Assembly: GCF_964340395.1 (NCBI RefSeq)
Contig: NC_135556.1
Span: 24,417,723-24,481,722 of the forward strand
Reading direction: 5' to 3'
DNA from: Glandiceps talaboti
Lineage: Eukaryota; Hemichordata; Enteropneusta; Spengelidae
Length of the DNA stretch: 64,000 nucleotides
The notes below the pieces were generated by a model. It searched no databases. It saw nothing but the letters and a program-made list of their open reading frames with translations, and was not told the DNA's origin. The position numbers and the translations under genes were made by a program. Positions 13,621 to 23,600 of this stretch are shown here, in pieces. Position 1 is the first letter of the stretch, and each line of letters starts with the position of its first letter.

Positions 13621-13946
13621 GTATATGTTAGATCGCCCTCAAACAGTCAACATGAGCCATTCTCCAGCAGCAAACAGATCACTCACAGAGTTCCTGTTGT
13701 ACTCTCAATGATGACGGGCTTGTCCAACAACACGCTGTCTCTGTCACTGATTTTAAATTCACAGTTGTTGAAAAGTGCTTTGACATAAGACATTTGCACA
13801 TCTTCAAAAGCAAAGCATTCATAACATTCTCAGTGGAGAGGACTTGTTCGTGATAAGCCCTATACTACAAAGATACGTCCAACTGGGCTTTGAGTTGTTG
13901 ATGGCAGACATTCAGGGTAACTGTTTGAGGGCGATCTAACATATAC
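13621..13946. mobile_element. MITE-like element, about 326 bp, perfect 27 bp inverted ends
   Basis: The termini include TATGTTAGATCGCCCTCAAA and ACAGT, repeated inverted at 13920-13946 with no mismatch. The ends of the repeat are TATA-rich, so a TA duplication is possible. The minus strand has about 43 open codons (including SDRDSVLLDKPVIIESTTGT, near 13680-13820) that I cannot assign to any family. Confidence 0.8.
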
Positions 13947-15545
13947 TGCCTCATACTGGAGGGTCAAAATAGAACAAGATTGACTATTTTCAGTACCTGT
14001 AATAGTATTTCACTTCATGCTGAAGGGTGAAAAGAGAATAAGAAGGTTGACTTATTCTTACATGCACCTATAGTAATGCATTGTATCAAGACTTGAAGTC
14101 TGGATGTCAACTAAGAATAAAAGATCAAATTATTTTTATTTTATGATAAATCATTACAATAGCAAAATTCTATTTCAGGTAAGGATAGTTTTAATGACAG
14201 TGTGTATATCAGCTGTTCCAAAACACAATCAATCCCCTTGCATTTACAAAGTCTGACAAACAAACTGTAAATATACTACTAACAAGGCAAAACTGTAAGA
14301 ACTTAAAATATACACATATCTTCACAAAATTGACAACCAAATAAAGAATTGGGATTTATTTTTAATTCACAAAAAAAACAACACTGGAGATGCCCAAAAT
14401 TTATGTCACAAAAAACTACCAGTACTCATACAGATGGCCAAATTAAAATATTGGATGTGTTACAAGAAGTGATCTACAAGAAGTGACAACTAATCTGGTT
14501 GTTTTGACTGTTTACACTATAACATTTTCTGAATTACAAAGTTGACATTCTGTGTAGTCTTATAGAACTGAAAGTGTGCATATATTGAACAATGTGATTT
14601 ATACATATTAACTGCATTGTAATTTTATAAGTCCTTGTATGTGTTGTATATAGTAATGACTCCACATCTTCAAAAACAATTCCTGTTTGCTTCAATCTGA
14701 ACACTGAACTAGTGGTGGACACATGGTGCCAACATTTCTACAACTTACTAGTCAAACTCAGTTGTACCTATAGAAGCATACAAAAATGAAGGTGCGTAAT
14801 GGTTGAAATGACCATGTCATAGGAATGGATATTGACATATGAATTCTTTCCTGGGCTATGAAGCCATAAAATAATGTTTACATGTAATTGGCAGGTACTA
14901 GTATAGCTTCAATTTTGAAGCTCTATTCATTAAACCCAAAAACTTGATATTGTGTCACAGCTGGTTGTCACATATTGTTTGGTGGAATGTTTGTATCAAA
15001 AACAAATCAATTCACTGTATATTTACTGCAAAGCCATTCCAAGCAGCCACGACATATTTCAAATCAGGAACAGTATATTCTATGGTCATATATATATGCT
15101 AGACTTAACAATATCTTGTACAATGTGCAATGCAATTTATAAAGTTAGATTAGTGATTTTGCTATTAATGGGTGGTATGTAGGTAATATGGTTCCCGTGT
15201 CATTTTACCTGGGTTCCCAAACAAAATTACCACAGACTTTATGGGAAACACTGCCATTTTTTACCCCTTTCTCCCTTTCTGTTACCAGGTTCCCAAACCT
15301 TAGCAAAAACACGGGTGATAAATAGTCTTAACTTTCAAATGTTCAAAAAAATAAATGGAAATTGTTAACATGTCATGCAATGGATGTATTCAATTGCTTT
15401 TTAAATGTTTTGCCTTAAAATGAAAGAAACATTGAATCTGCTTCCCCCTTACAACATAAAATATTTGACATCAAGTAATTTGCATTGATGTAACTATATC
15501 ATGTACTGACATGACATTAGAATCAATTGAGATGTTGAATAGTCT

Positions 15546-15765
15546 GTAAGGTACGGCATGACAGGGCACCCTCATACATCAGTCAACCCCTCTCAGAGAG
15601 AGAGGAGGCCAGTGAGGGCGGAGACACGATGTATCTTACAGTCTACACTAGGCTTAGTATGTAAGGTATGCTATGACAGGGTGCCCTCACACATCAGTCA
15701 ACCCGCTGTGAGAGGAGGCCAGTGAGGGCGGCGTGACACGATGTATCTTACGGTCTAGAAGTTGG
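15546..15765. repeat. tandem pair of 115 bp GC-rich foldback units
   Basis: Units start at 15546 and 15661 with GTAAGGTA and each ends ACGATGTATCTTAC. Inside, GCCCTCAC faces GTGAGGGC and the first copy also has CCTCTC...GAGAGG, so each unit can form a hairpin. The GC content is unusual for the surroundings. Confidence 0.85.
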
Positions 15766-16028
15766 TGGGAAGGTAATAGTTACTGCATAGCTGACTCAGA
15801 ACTAAAAGTTTACAATTGATTGACATCTAAAACAGTATATATACTCAGTAAATACATATTTATACATAGTGTATATAGTCATGGATAGTAGAGTAGTGGT
15901 TTTTGATTTGAAAGACTCAATCTACCGTTAGCACCATATTAACAGATTCAAAAAATTCATGCCAGAATACAGCTTTAGTCTTGCTGTATTTCTAACAGTT
16001 TGATACTATGAACATTCCCATTATCAAC

Positions 16029-16034
16029 TTTATT
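16029..16034 (-). terminator. possible polyadenylation signal of the USP38-like gene
   Basis: The plus strand reads TTTATT, so the minus strand has AATAAA about 1.4 kb after the stop codon. I saw no other AATAAA on the minus strand between the stop and here. If used, the 3' UTR would include the five-copy 59 bp repeat at 16602-16896. Weak evidence because the motif is short and AT-rich DNA is full of near matches. Confidence 0.25.
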
Positions 16035-16601
16035 CAATTTGATACATTGAACATTCACTCTATTAATGTGGTTTAATTTGATACTATGAACATTCCCTTT
16101 TATCAAGGTAACTGAATTTTATACTGTGAATTTTCTCTTATCATTATATTATTATAAGGTGTAAACATAGTACATGACCACTGTATTTGTAGGGGTCTTT
16201 GAAAAGTGTAGTGATGAATTCATAGCAATATATTGGAACCAGTTAATACTGGGTTCTTATATCCAGAAGATGCATTCAGACGTGAATCAGTGGTAAGTTT
16301 CATACATTCAGAAATTGAATCGTTTTTGGAATACTTGAGTTGGTAAGTTGTATATTAAGTCTAGAGGTTCGATGTACATGAACCAATAAAAAGGGTATTA
16401 TATATGTTATTGAGGAGGATCTGATGTAGGCTCCACAACTTCATAACATGGATCCATCAAAGGTCCAAATATTTACAAGATGGATGAGTTAGAGGGCCCA
16501 TGTTTTCAGAAGATTGCTCACTTAGAGGGTTCACATGTTCAGAACTTGGATCAGTTAAAGCTGCACTAGCTGCAACAGGAACATTTCACTGAAAATATTT
16601 T

Positions 16602-16896
16602 GTTAGGTACAATAACTTACTCACAATATCGTACACTGTGAACAGTATTGCATCAAATGTGTTAGGTACAATAACTTACTCACAATATCGTACACTGTGA
16701 ACAGTATTGCATCACCTGTGTTAGGTACAATAACTTACTCACAATATCGTACACTGTGAACAGTATTGCATCACCTGTGTTAGGTACAATAACTTACTCA
16801 CAATATCGTACACTGTGAACAGTATTGCATCACCTGTGTTAGGTACAATAACTTACTCACAATATCGTACATTGTGAACAATAATGCATCTCTGTA
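16602..16896. repeat. 59 bp minisatellite, 5 copies
   Basis: GTTAGGTACAATAACTTACT begins each copy, at 16602, 16661, 16720, 16779 and 16838. Copies two to four are almost identical, which indicates recent expansion or homogenisation. The array lies 0.6 kb after the stop of the USP38-like gene and so may be transcribed as 3' UTR. Confidence 0.95.
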
Positions 16897-16916
16897 GCTG
16901 TAGACACAATAAAACA

Positions 16917-17310
16917 AATCAAATTGATTTTTGGGTCCACACCCCAAAATCAGCACCCTCAACGATGATCACATTTTCAACCTGTTTCTGTACTGCTTAT
17001 GGATAATATCAACCACTGATTAACATGTACAATGTCTAATTATTGGTATTTTGACAATTTTCATTGACTATACACATGGTTGTCTAATCAAAAAATGACA
17101 CTTCAGTTACAGGTAGTACAATTTTAACAGATTCAAAACCGAGCTTTTGCTCAAGATTTAAACTTGCCACTACACTATCTACAGATAATGTTGACCACTA
17201 ATTATCAGATTCAATGTCTCTCTATAAGCAATTGACCAATTATGAGTCAATATATCTTTGGTTATTTGATGAAAGAAAATGTCCAAGTTGCAGCTAGTGC
17301 AGGTTGAATG
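16917..17310. repeat. interspersed repeat family A, copy 1
   Basis: Contains GATTTTTGGGTCCACACCCC, AGATTCAAAACCGAGCTTTT and two blocks with ATAATnTnnACCACTnATTA. The reverse complement matches 27235-27560, and a fragment recurs near 61295. No open frame or terminal repeats are visible. It lies in or just beyond the likely 3' UTR of the USP38-like gene. Confidence 0.6.
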
Positions 17311-17470
17311 AGTACGCATGTTCAGAAGTTGGGTTGGGTTGGTTAGACAGTTGACAAGTTCAGAAGTTGGATCTCATAGTCATAGACCAACTATGTAAAA
17401 GTTCAGAAGTTGGATCTCATAGACCATTTATGTCAAGACGCAAATGAAGCTGTTTGATGGCCCAAGGAGT

Positions 17471-17644
17471 TCAGAAGATGAACCTGTTTGACGGTACGTT
17501 GAAACCACCAGTTCCTGAACCACCACAACTACCCGGTGGTCCCTGGTTGTCATCATCATCATCAAACTGCCTGGGTTTGTAACTGGCACTACTGCTAACT
17601 CTAGCAGTACGTAAATGTAGAGTACGAGCTTCTAGCTCCTGTTC
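17471..17644 (-). CDS. USP38: USP38-like coding exon 7 and stop (residues 984-1040)
   Basis: Starts after actcaacag| with EQELEARTLHLRTARVSSS, has an acidic run of five Asp, then GPPGSCGGSGTGGFNV and ends RFIF with a TGA stop. The same order (EQEL...R, acidic Asp run, PPGSCG, GGFN) ends human USP38. The 3' untranslated region continues to lower coordinates. Confidence 0.94.
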   Translation of the reverse strand, partial: EQELEARTLHLRTARVSSSASYKPRQFDDDDDNQGPPGSCGGSGTGGFNVPSNRFIF

Positions 17645-20600
17645 CTGTTGAGTCAAGAAAATAGTACTCCAGTCATCAAGTTTACAGTATTGCACAATGC
17701 AAAGCTAAAAAGGATTTTGTTGCAACTCTCCTGTCAAAAATTGTAACTTTTCATCGTGTTTGGTAATAAAATGAGGTAAATGTGACAACTGTTTGGCTAA
17801 ACAAATATTGTAGTGAACACATGACACTATTACAAGATACTATCACTAGAGGGCAGTCTTTATACTGATGACAACACACGAAAGTCTAGCTAATTGGTCA
17901 ATATGTAATAAAATAACTTTCCATCACACATTACATCATGTTTGGGGTTGTTTCACATTGATACGTTGCCTCAAAGGGTTTTACAGCTAATTCAAATTCA
18001 GTGATTTCATTTTCAGACTTAATTTTTCTTTTTTTGGAAAATATTTCATCAAAATAAAAATATGCATATATACAATCGAATCAACAATATGTGTTTCCTG
18101 TAGTGAAATTTATACCATGACCTGTTAAAAGTCAATTAAGATAAAACACAATGCAATGTGTAATAGAGAGAGCATTGTATTGTAGTTTTCAGTTTATAGA
18201 CTGTGATGTCAATTTTCCAATGTAATGGCCATTCTACATGTATACACCCACTTTATACCATGCACAAGCCATTTAGAACAAAAATATGGAATATATACTC
18301 TGGTCGTTCTACATCATGAAAATGTGCGTCTATGTCATGATAACGCATGTCTATGTCACTGGTTCTGCTCTGTTCGTAATATCAGTCAAAACATTCAAAA
18401 CTACCATTACTTTCCCCAATTTTTCTATGATATTACTGGCACTGGTATAATTATGTTATTCTCCTCATTCAGCCAGAAAGTACTTGTGACCTAAGGGTTG
18501 TCACTACTCATCTAGCAAGACGTACTGACAAGGCCCCATAGGTCACTCATTTTTCCTTGGCTGAACAAAGAAAATAATTGAGGAATAACATCTAACTACT
18601 AGTATATCACACTTCCATTGAGTAAATAGGAAATGACATTCATTTCAAAGACAGAAAATAAAACATTTTCCTTTTGGGTGAATGCAAAATCATAGTCTCT
18701 TTTCAACTATGAAATTCCACAGGATGAAGTCAGACAACCTAAGTTACTGGAGATTGATAATATTTGGTCTGTTGCTAGGAAGTGTTTCCAGAGTAATAGC
18801 AAAAGTCTTACCTGTAAATACAATTGGTTGTCCCGAGTGACGGCACTCAGTAGTTCTCGTCCCAGTGGAGGGTCCACTGGTTCTCCTTCCATTCCATAGT
18901 AGTCACTTGTACGATCTGCTATTCTCTTGTAAAATAACACATATGCTGTGTCCTTGGAGAACAGCTTGGTGACATTGCTGAATGAGTTATAGGATGAATA
19001 GGACACTCTGCTGTCATTGAAGAGGTACCATTGATGTGGAAGATAGTCAGGGTCATCCCTGTCAACGTCAAGGTTGACTGGTGTGGTGTGTCTAGCATAG
19101 CAGTAGTAATGCCCACTTTCTGAGGACGTGCCAGAATGCACTATGACTGATGTCAATGCATAACGTTTAAAGTTTCTGTCATCGTACTCCGAGAAATCTT
19201 CACTGCTCTCACTAGAATGACATCGTCTCTTTACAGACGGGGATTGAGTTGTCATGTTACTGTCTTCACGATCAGACACAGTCAGTTGACTCAGTGAGTG
19301 CTCTTTCCTGCGATGTTTTCCTTTGAGAGGCAGGTGCAGTACTTTGGGATATTTGACATCTGTAAGGAGTTTGGATCGAGTGTGATGTTTGACATCATAA
19401 GAGAAACGTAATAATGTTAGTATGAGGAACTGAGGTGCATAGTTGATTTCAAGGAATCGTTCTGCATCTTGCAGACTTTCACATTTCTCACAGTAATATT
19501 GGTTTTCACCCTCCAATACTTCAGGTGCCAAGAAATGATCAATTAAATCATCAAGTTTAGCTGTTTCTTTCTGTCCACTTGTACCAGCAGTGTCCATATT
19601 CACTGTTTCTTCCTGAGACTTAGTACTATCCCCACTTCCTTCAGATGTAATGCCCTCCATGGCAGTATCCTCCTCTTTCTGTGTCTCCTTGCTCCCATCC
19701 TTAACAGTGGCATCATCATGCCCACCTTTCATACAGTTGTTCTCATTGGCATTGGGTTTGGGTTTTTCAGGAAAGGCTAGTGGCAGATCAGTGAATGTTT
19801 CTTTTCTGGTAGACACTGAATCACATTTGAAACAACGAGTAACAGCCACAGAGTTGCCACCAAAGTAGTGTTCTACTAAGCTTGTAATCTTGTTTTCCGG
19901 CTGATTACTGGACCCCACAACTTGGTGTGTAGTGTTTTCGACCTGATCACCTGATCCCATCATACCTTGGTGTGTTGTGGTAGTATCACTGTCACCAATA
20001 CAGGGTACAACAGCATCCATGTCTTTGTTATCTGTATTACCAGACAATTGTGGCACCACCTGGTCATCACATACTTCTAACCTACCTTGCTTTACTCTCT
20101 GAAGTCTTTCTTTGGCTCGAGTTAGTTTCTCTTCAAACTTAGTATTTTCTGTATCTTCATCACCTACCCTATCTAATAAATACTTCAGGAACTCTGAGCA
20201 GTCTTGCTGGGCTCCAGGAGCAAACCAAGGTGGTCTTGATACTTGTAAGAAATCTGATGGGGCATACGCTGGTCTCTGTATATATATATAATAAATAGCA
20301 TACATTTTACCAAGATACACGTCATTTCCTTACATTTGTCAGTGTTAAAGGCCAGGGTTTCAATTGGCCTTTCCAAAATTTGCCATGGTGTCGCTCTACT
20401 TCCTGTCTGCGTGTACCTTGGGGGTATACATGTTATAGGTTACTCAGTTAATCATAGAGCACTGCTGCTTTCCTTGATATCTGATCAATACAATAAACAT
20501 TCCTGATTTACACTTCTACAGAATACCAAGGGACAAAGCTCTTAACAAATGGTACTATGAGGTGATGATACCCCCAATTTGAGTGAGGGCACTGTATTCT

Positions 20601-23600
20601 CAATTTCCTGTTTGGAGTCTGGAATGGCCTATACAGGGTCATCGTATTAGTTTTATCTTATCAGTGGAGCCATAAACATTACATAGGATTATTCTTTTGT
20701 TCTGGACCAACTTTTTCCCTGGCTGTGCCAGAAAATTGATTTTGACACCTACATTTTAATCATTATCCAAACTGGGCCTTTAAGAACATAGAGGGACTTG
20801 TCAGTGTAAGTCTGAGACTGCATGACAAAACATGATTATCTTATGACAACCAGAGACCATCAAACATGCGTTAGTGTTTGTAGAGAGAGATGTTTATATA
20901 ACTATCAACTGTTATTCATTACTTCACACTTGATAAAATAAAATTTTATATTTTAAATTTAATTCCAATTTATAAATAGTTTACACTAACCTGTGTGTGA
21001 GCCAGAAAAGCAAAGAGGGACTGAAGTCTGGGTATGACACTCTGCTGAACTTTCCCACAGTGATTCAATAACTCGCGTCGAAATCTAGAAATAAAGACAA
21101 AGAACACACTATCAGATTGGTAGTTATGGTCAGGACATATTACATCTATCTACAGTGCAGATATGACAAGCATGGCTACATCGGTGAAAAACTTTTTCTG
21201 TGTATACTTTCAGACTTGCAGAAATAAAGATACTTTCATGTTCCAAGTTCTGTGACTTTCTTACTATATGCAACCACTGTGATAGGTGGAAGAAAGTAAG
21301 CTGTGCAGGAACAAAAGTCAGAACAGGTACAATTATCATGTGTCTGACTCTTGCAAGGGAGATTTATACACATTGTAATTCAATTGCTGAATGTGACTGC
21401 ATGTTATAATCAGTATGTAGTATAGACTCATGATATGATTTTTTTGTCTGTCAAATTTATGACAGAGATGTGAACAGTCGTTTGTATACTTTTTGTTTAG
21501 TAAATCACCCTCTGTATAAGACAGACACAAAGAACAATTGTATTAAAATGTACATGAATCACCCTCTGCATAAGACAGACACAATTAACAATTGTACCTC
21601 TTCTGACTTTTGTTCCTGCACAGCTAAAATTCTTCTGCTGTATATATAACCAAAGATACTTACCCATCTGCCATAAACAATGCCTGTATAACACTATTGA
21701 CATAGCATGTGTTACCAAGATTAGTAAGGCCTGTCTTGCCAGTCTCAGATTTAGGACTAAACTTTGGATTATAACTAAACAAGGCACTTCCATGTGATGT
21801 CCATGCATTTAATTTCAGTTTTTGTTTGATTACTTCTTCACTAGGTCTAGGATAGTCCTGGAACCAAATTATAGCAAATAAGTGGAATCAGTCTATGAAT
21901 GGATGACACACATACAAGCTCTTATACTGGAGACTATAATGAATAACACTTTCAAAACCATACTTCATTGTACGGAAAAGAGAAAATGTCTCATCAGTTT
22001 TGAAATAACAGTTAAACTAGACAAAGTGTTCAAAGTAAACATATAATACCTTTATATCAACTTAAGGATATCTAGAATGGGTTTAAAGAGATCTGGGTAT
22101 CAAAATAACTCACTTTCATGATATCTAGAATGGGAGAATGGGTTCATGAAGATCTGGGTACCAAAATAACTCACCTTCATGATATCTAGAATGGGTTCAT
22201 AAAGATCTGGGTACCAAAATAACTCACCTTCATGATATCTAGAATGGGTTCATAAAGATCTGGGTACCAAAATAACTCACCTTCATATCTAGAATGGGTT
22301 CATAAAGATCTGGGTACCAAAATAACCCACCTTCATGATATCTAGAATGGGTTCGTAAAGATCTGGGTACCAAAATAACTCGCCTTCATATCTAGAATGG
22401 GTTCATAAAGATCTGGGTACCAAAATAACTCACCTTCATGATATCTAGAATGGGTTCATAAAGATCTGGATAGCCTGCATGCTGATGTATCTGGACATAG
22501 ATCAGTTCAGAGAGTTTACTCAGACAGTCTTGACTTGACATGGAATCTTCTTTCATTAGTAACCTGACCAGATCTGGAGTATGGTTTACAACCTAGTGTA
22601 TAAGAAGTAAATAATGTGATGATTAGGGGGCATGGTTTCAACCTAGCATTGTCCTGATCAACAACAATGTACATACCAATACTTACTACTGCACACTACC
22701 ACAATACTGCAATGCCTCATGACATTTCTATTACTGTACACTGCAACCACACCTAGTATAACATTTCTATTACTACAACACATGCAATAGTGTATTGCTG
22801 ACTTACCTTATGGAAGGCTTCTGGTGAATGTTGGAAACTGAGTAACATATGTGTTAACACGGCTAAAGCACTATTCCTGGCAATAGGATAACACAGCCTA
22901 GAAAACACCTGAAAATACAAAGAGGTACACAATGGCAACAATCAGATACACCTAGAATAAGTGAGCATTGCTATAAAAAAAAAAAAAATCAAAAGAACAC
23001 ATTGTAGACAAATTTTTGTAACCATATTATGCAACAAAATCTAACCATTACCACTTACTAAGATTTTCAATCTATATTTCCACATGCTGTTTTATTGTCT
23101 GCCCTCTGAGTTCAGAATACTAATTATACAACGGGGAAACTCTACATTGCACATTTTTACTAAATATAAATGTATAAGAGATCTCTTGGGACACAGTACA
23201 CGAACCTGAATGTGCTGACAATATGAACAATGATGAACAGTTTTGTAAAGAGTATTTCTGTATGGAATGTATAATAACACTCTATTCCATTTAGTTTGAA
23301 TTGACGCATCCTTGTGATCTAGTTTTGCCATATAATTAAACTATATATTTCTAGTATTATGCACTCCATCTAGTTCACCAGTTAATCCTGTTATGCTCAA
23401 CTTGTGGTTATTTGTGTACAAACATAATTATATGTATGTATGTATGTATGTATATATGTATGTATGCATGTATGTATGTATGTATGTATGTATGTATGTA
23501 TGTATGTATGTATGTATGTATGTATGTATGTATGTATGTATGTATGTATGTATGTATGTATGTATGTATGTATGCATGCATGCATGCATGTATGTATGTA

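Larger units (their letters stand above)
7215..17470. other. gene-free stretch downstream of the USP38-like gene, part 2
   Basis: Holds the MITE-like elements at 7623 and 13621, several tandem repeats, and at its right end the presumed 3' UTR of the USP38-like gene. Outside these I see no coding exon on either strand. Confidence 0.55.
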
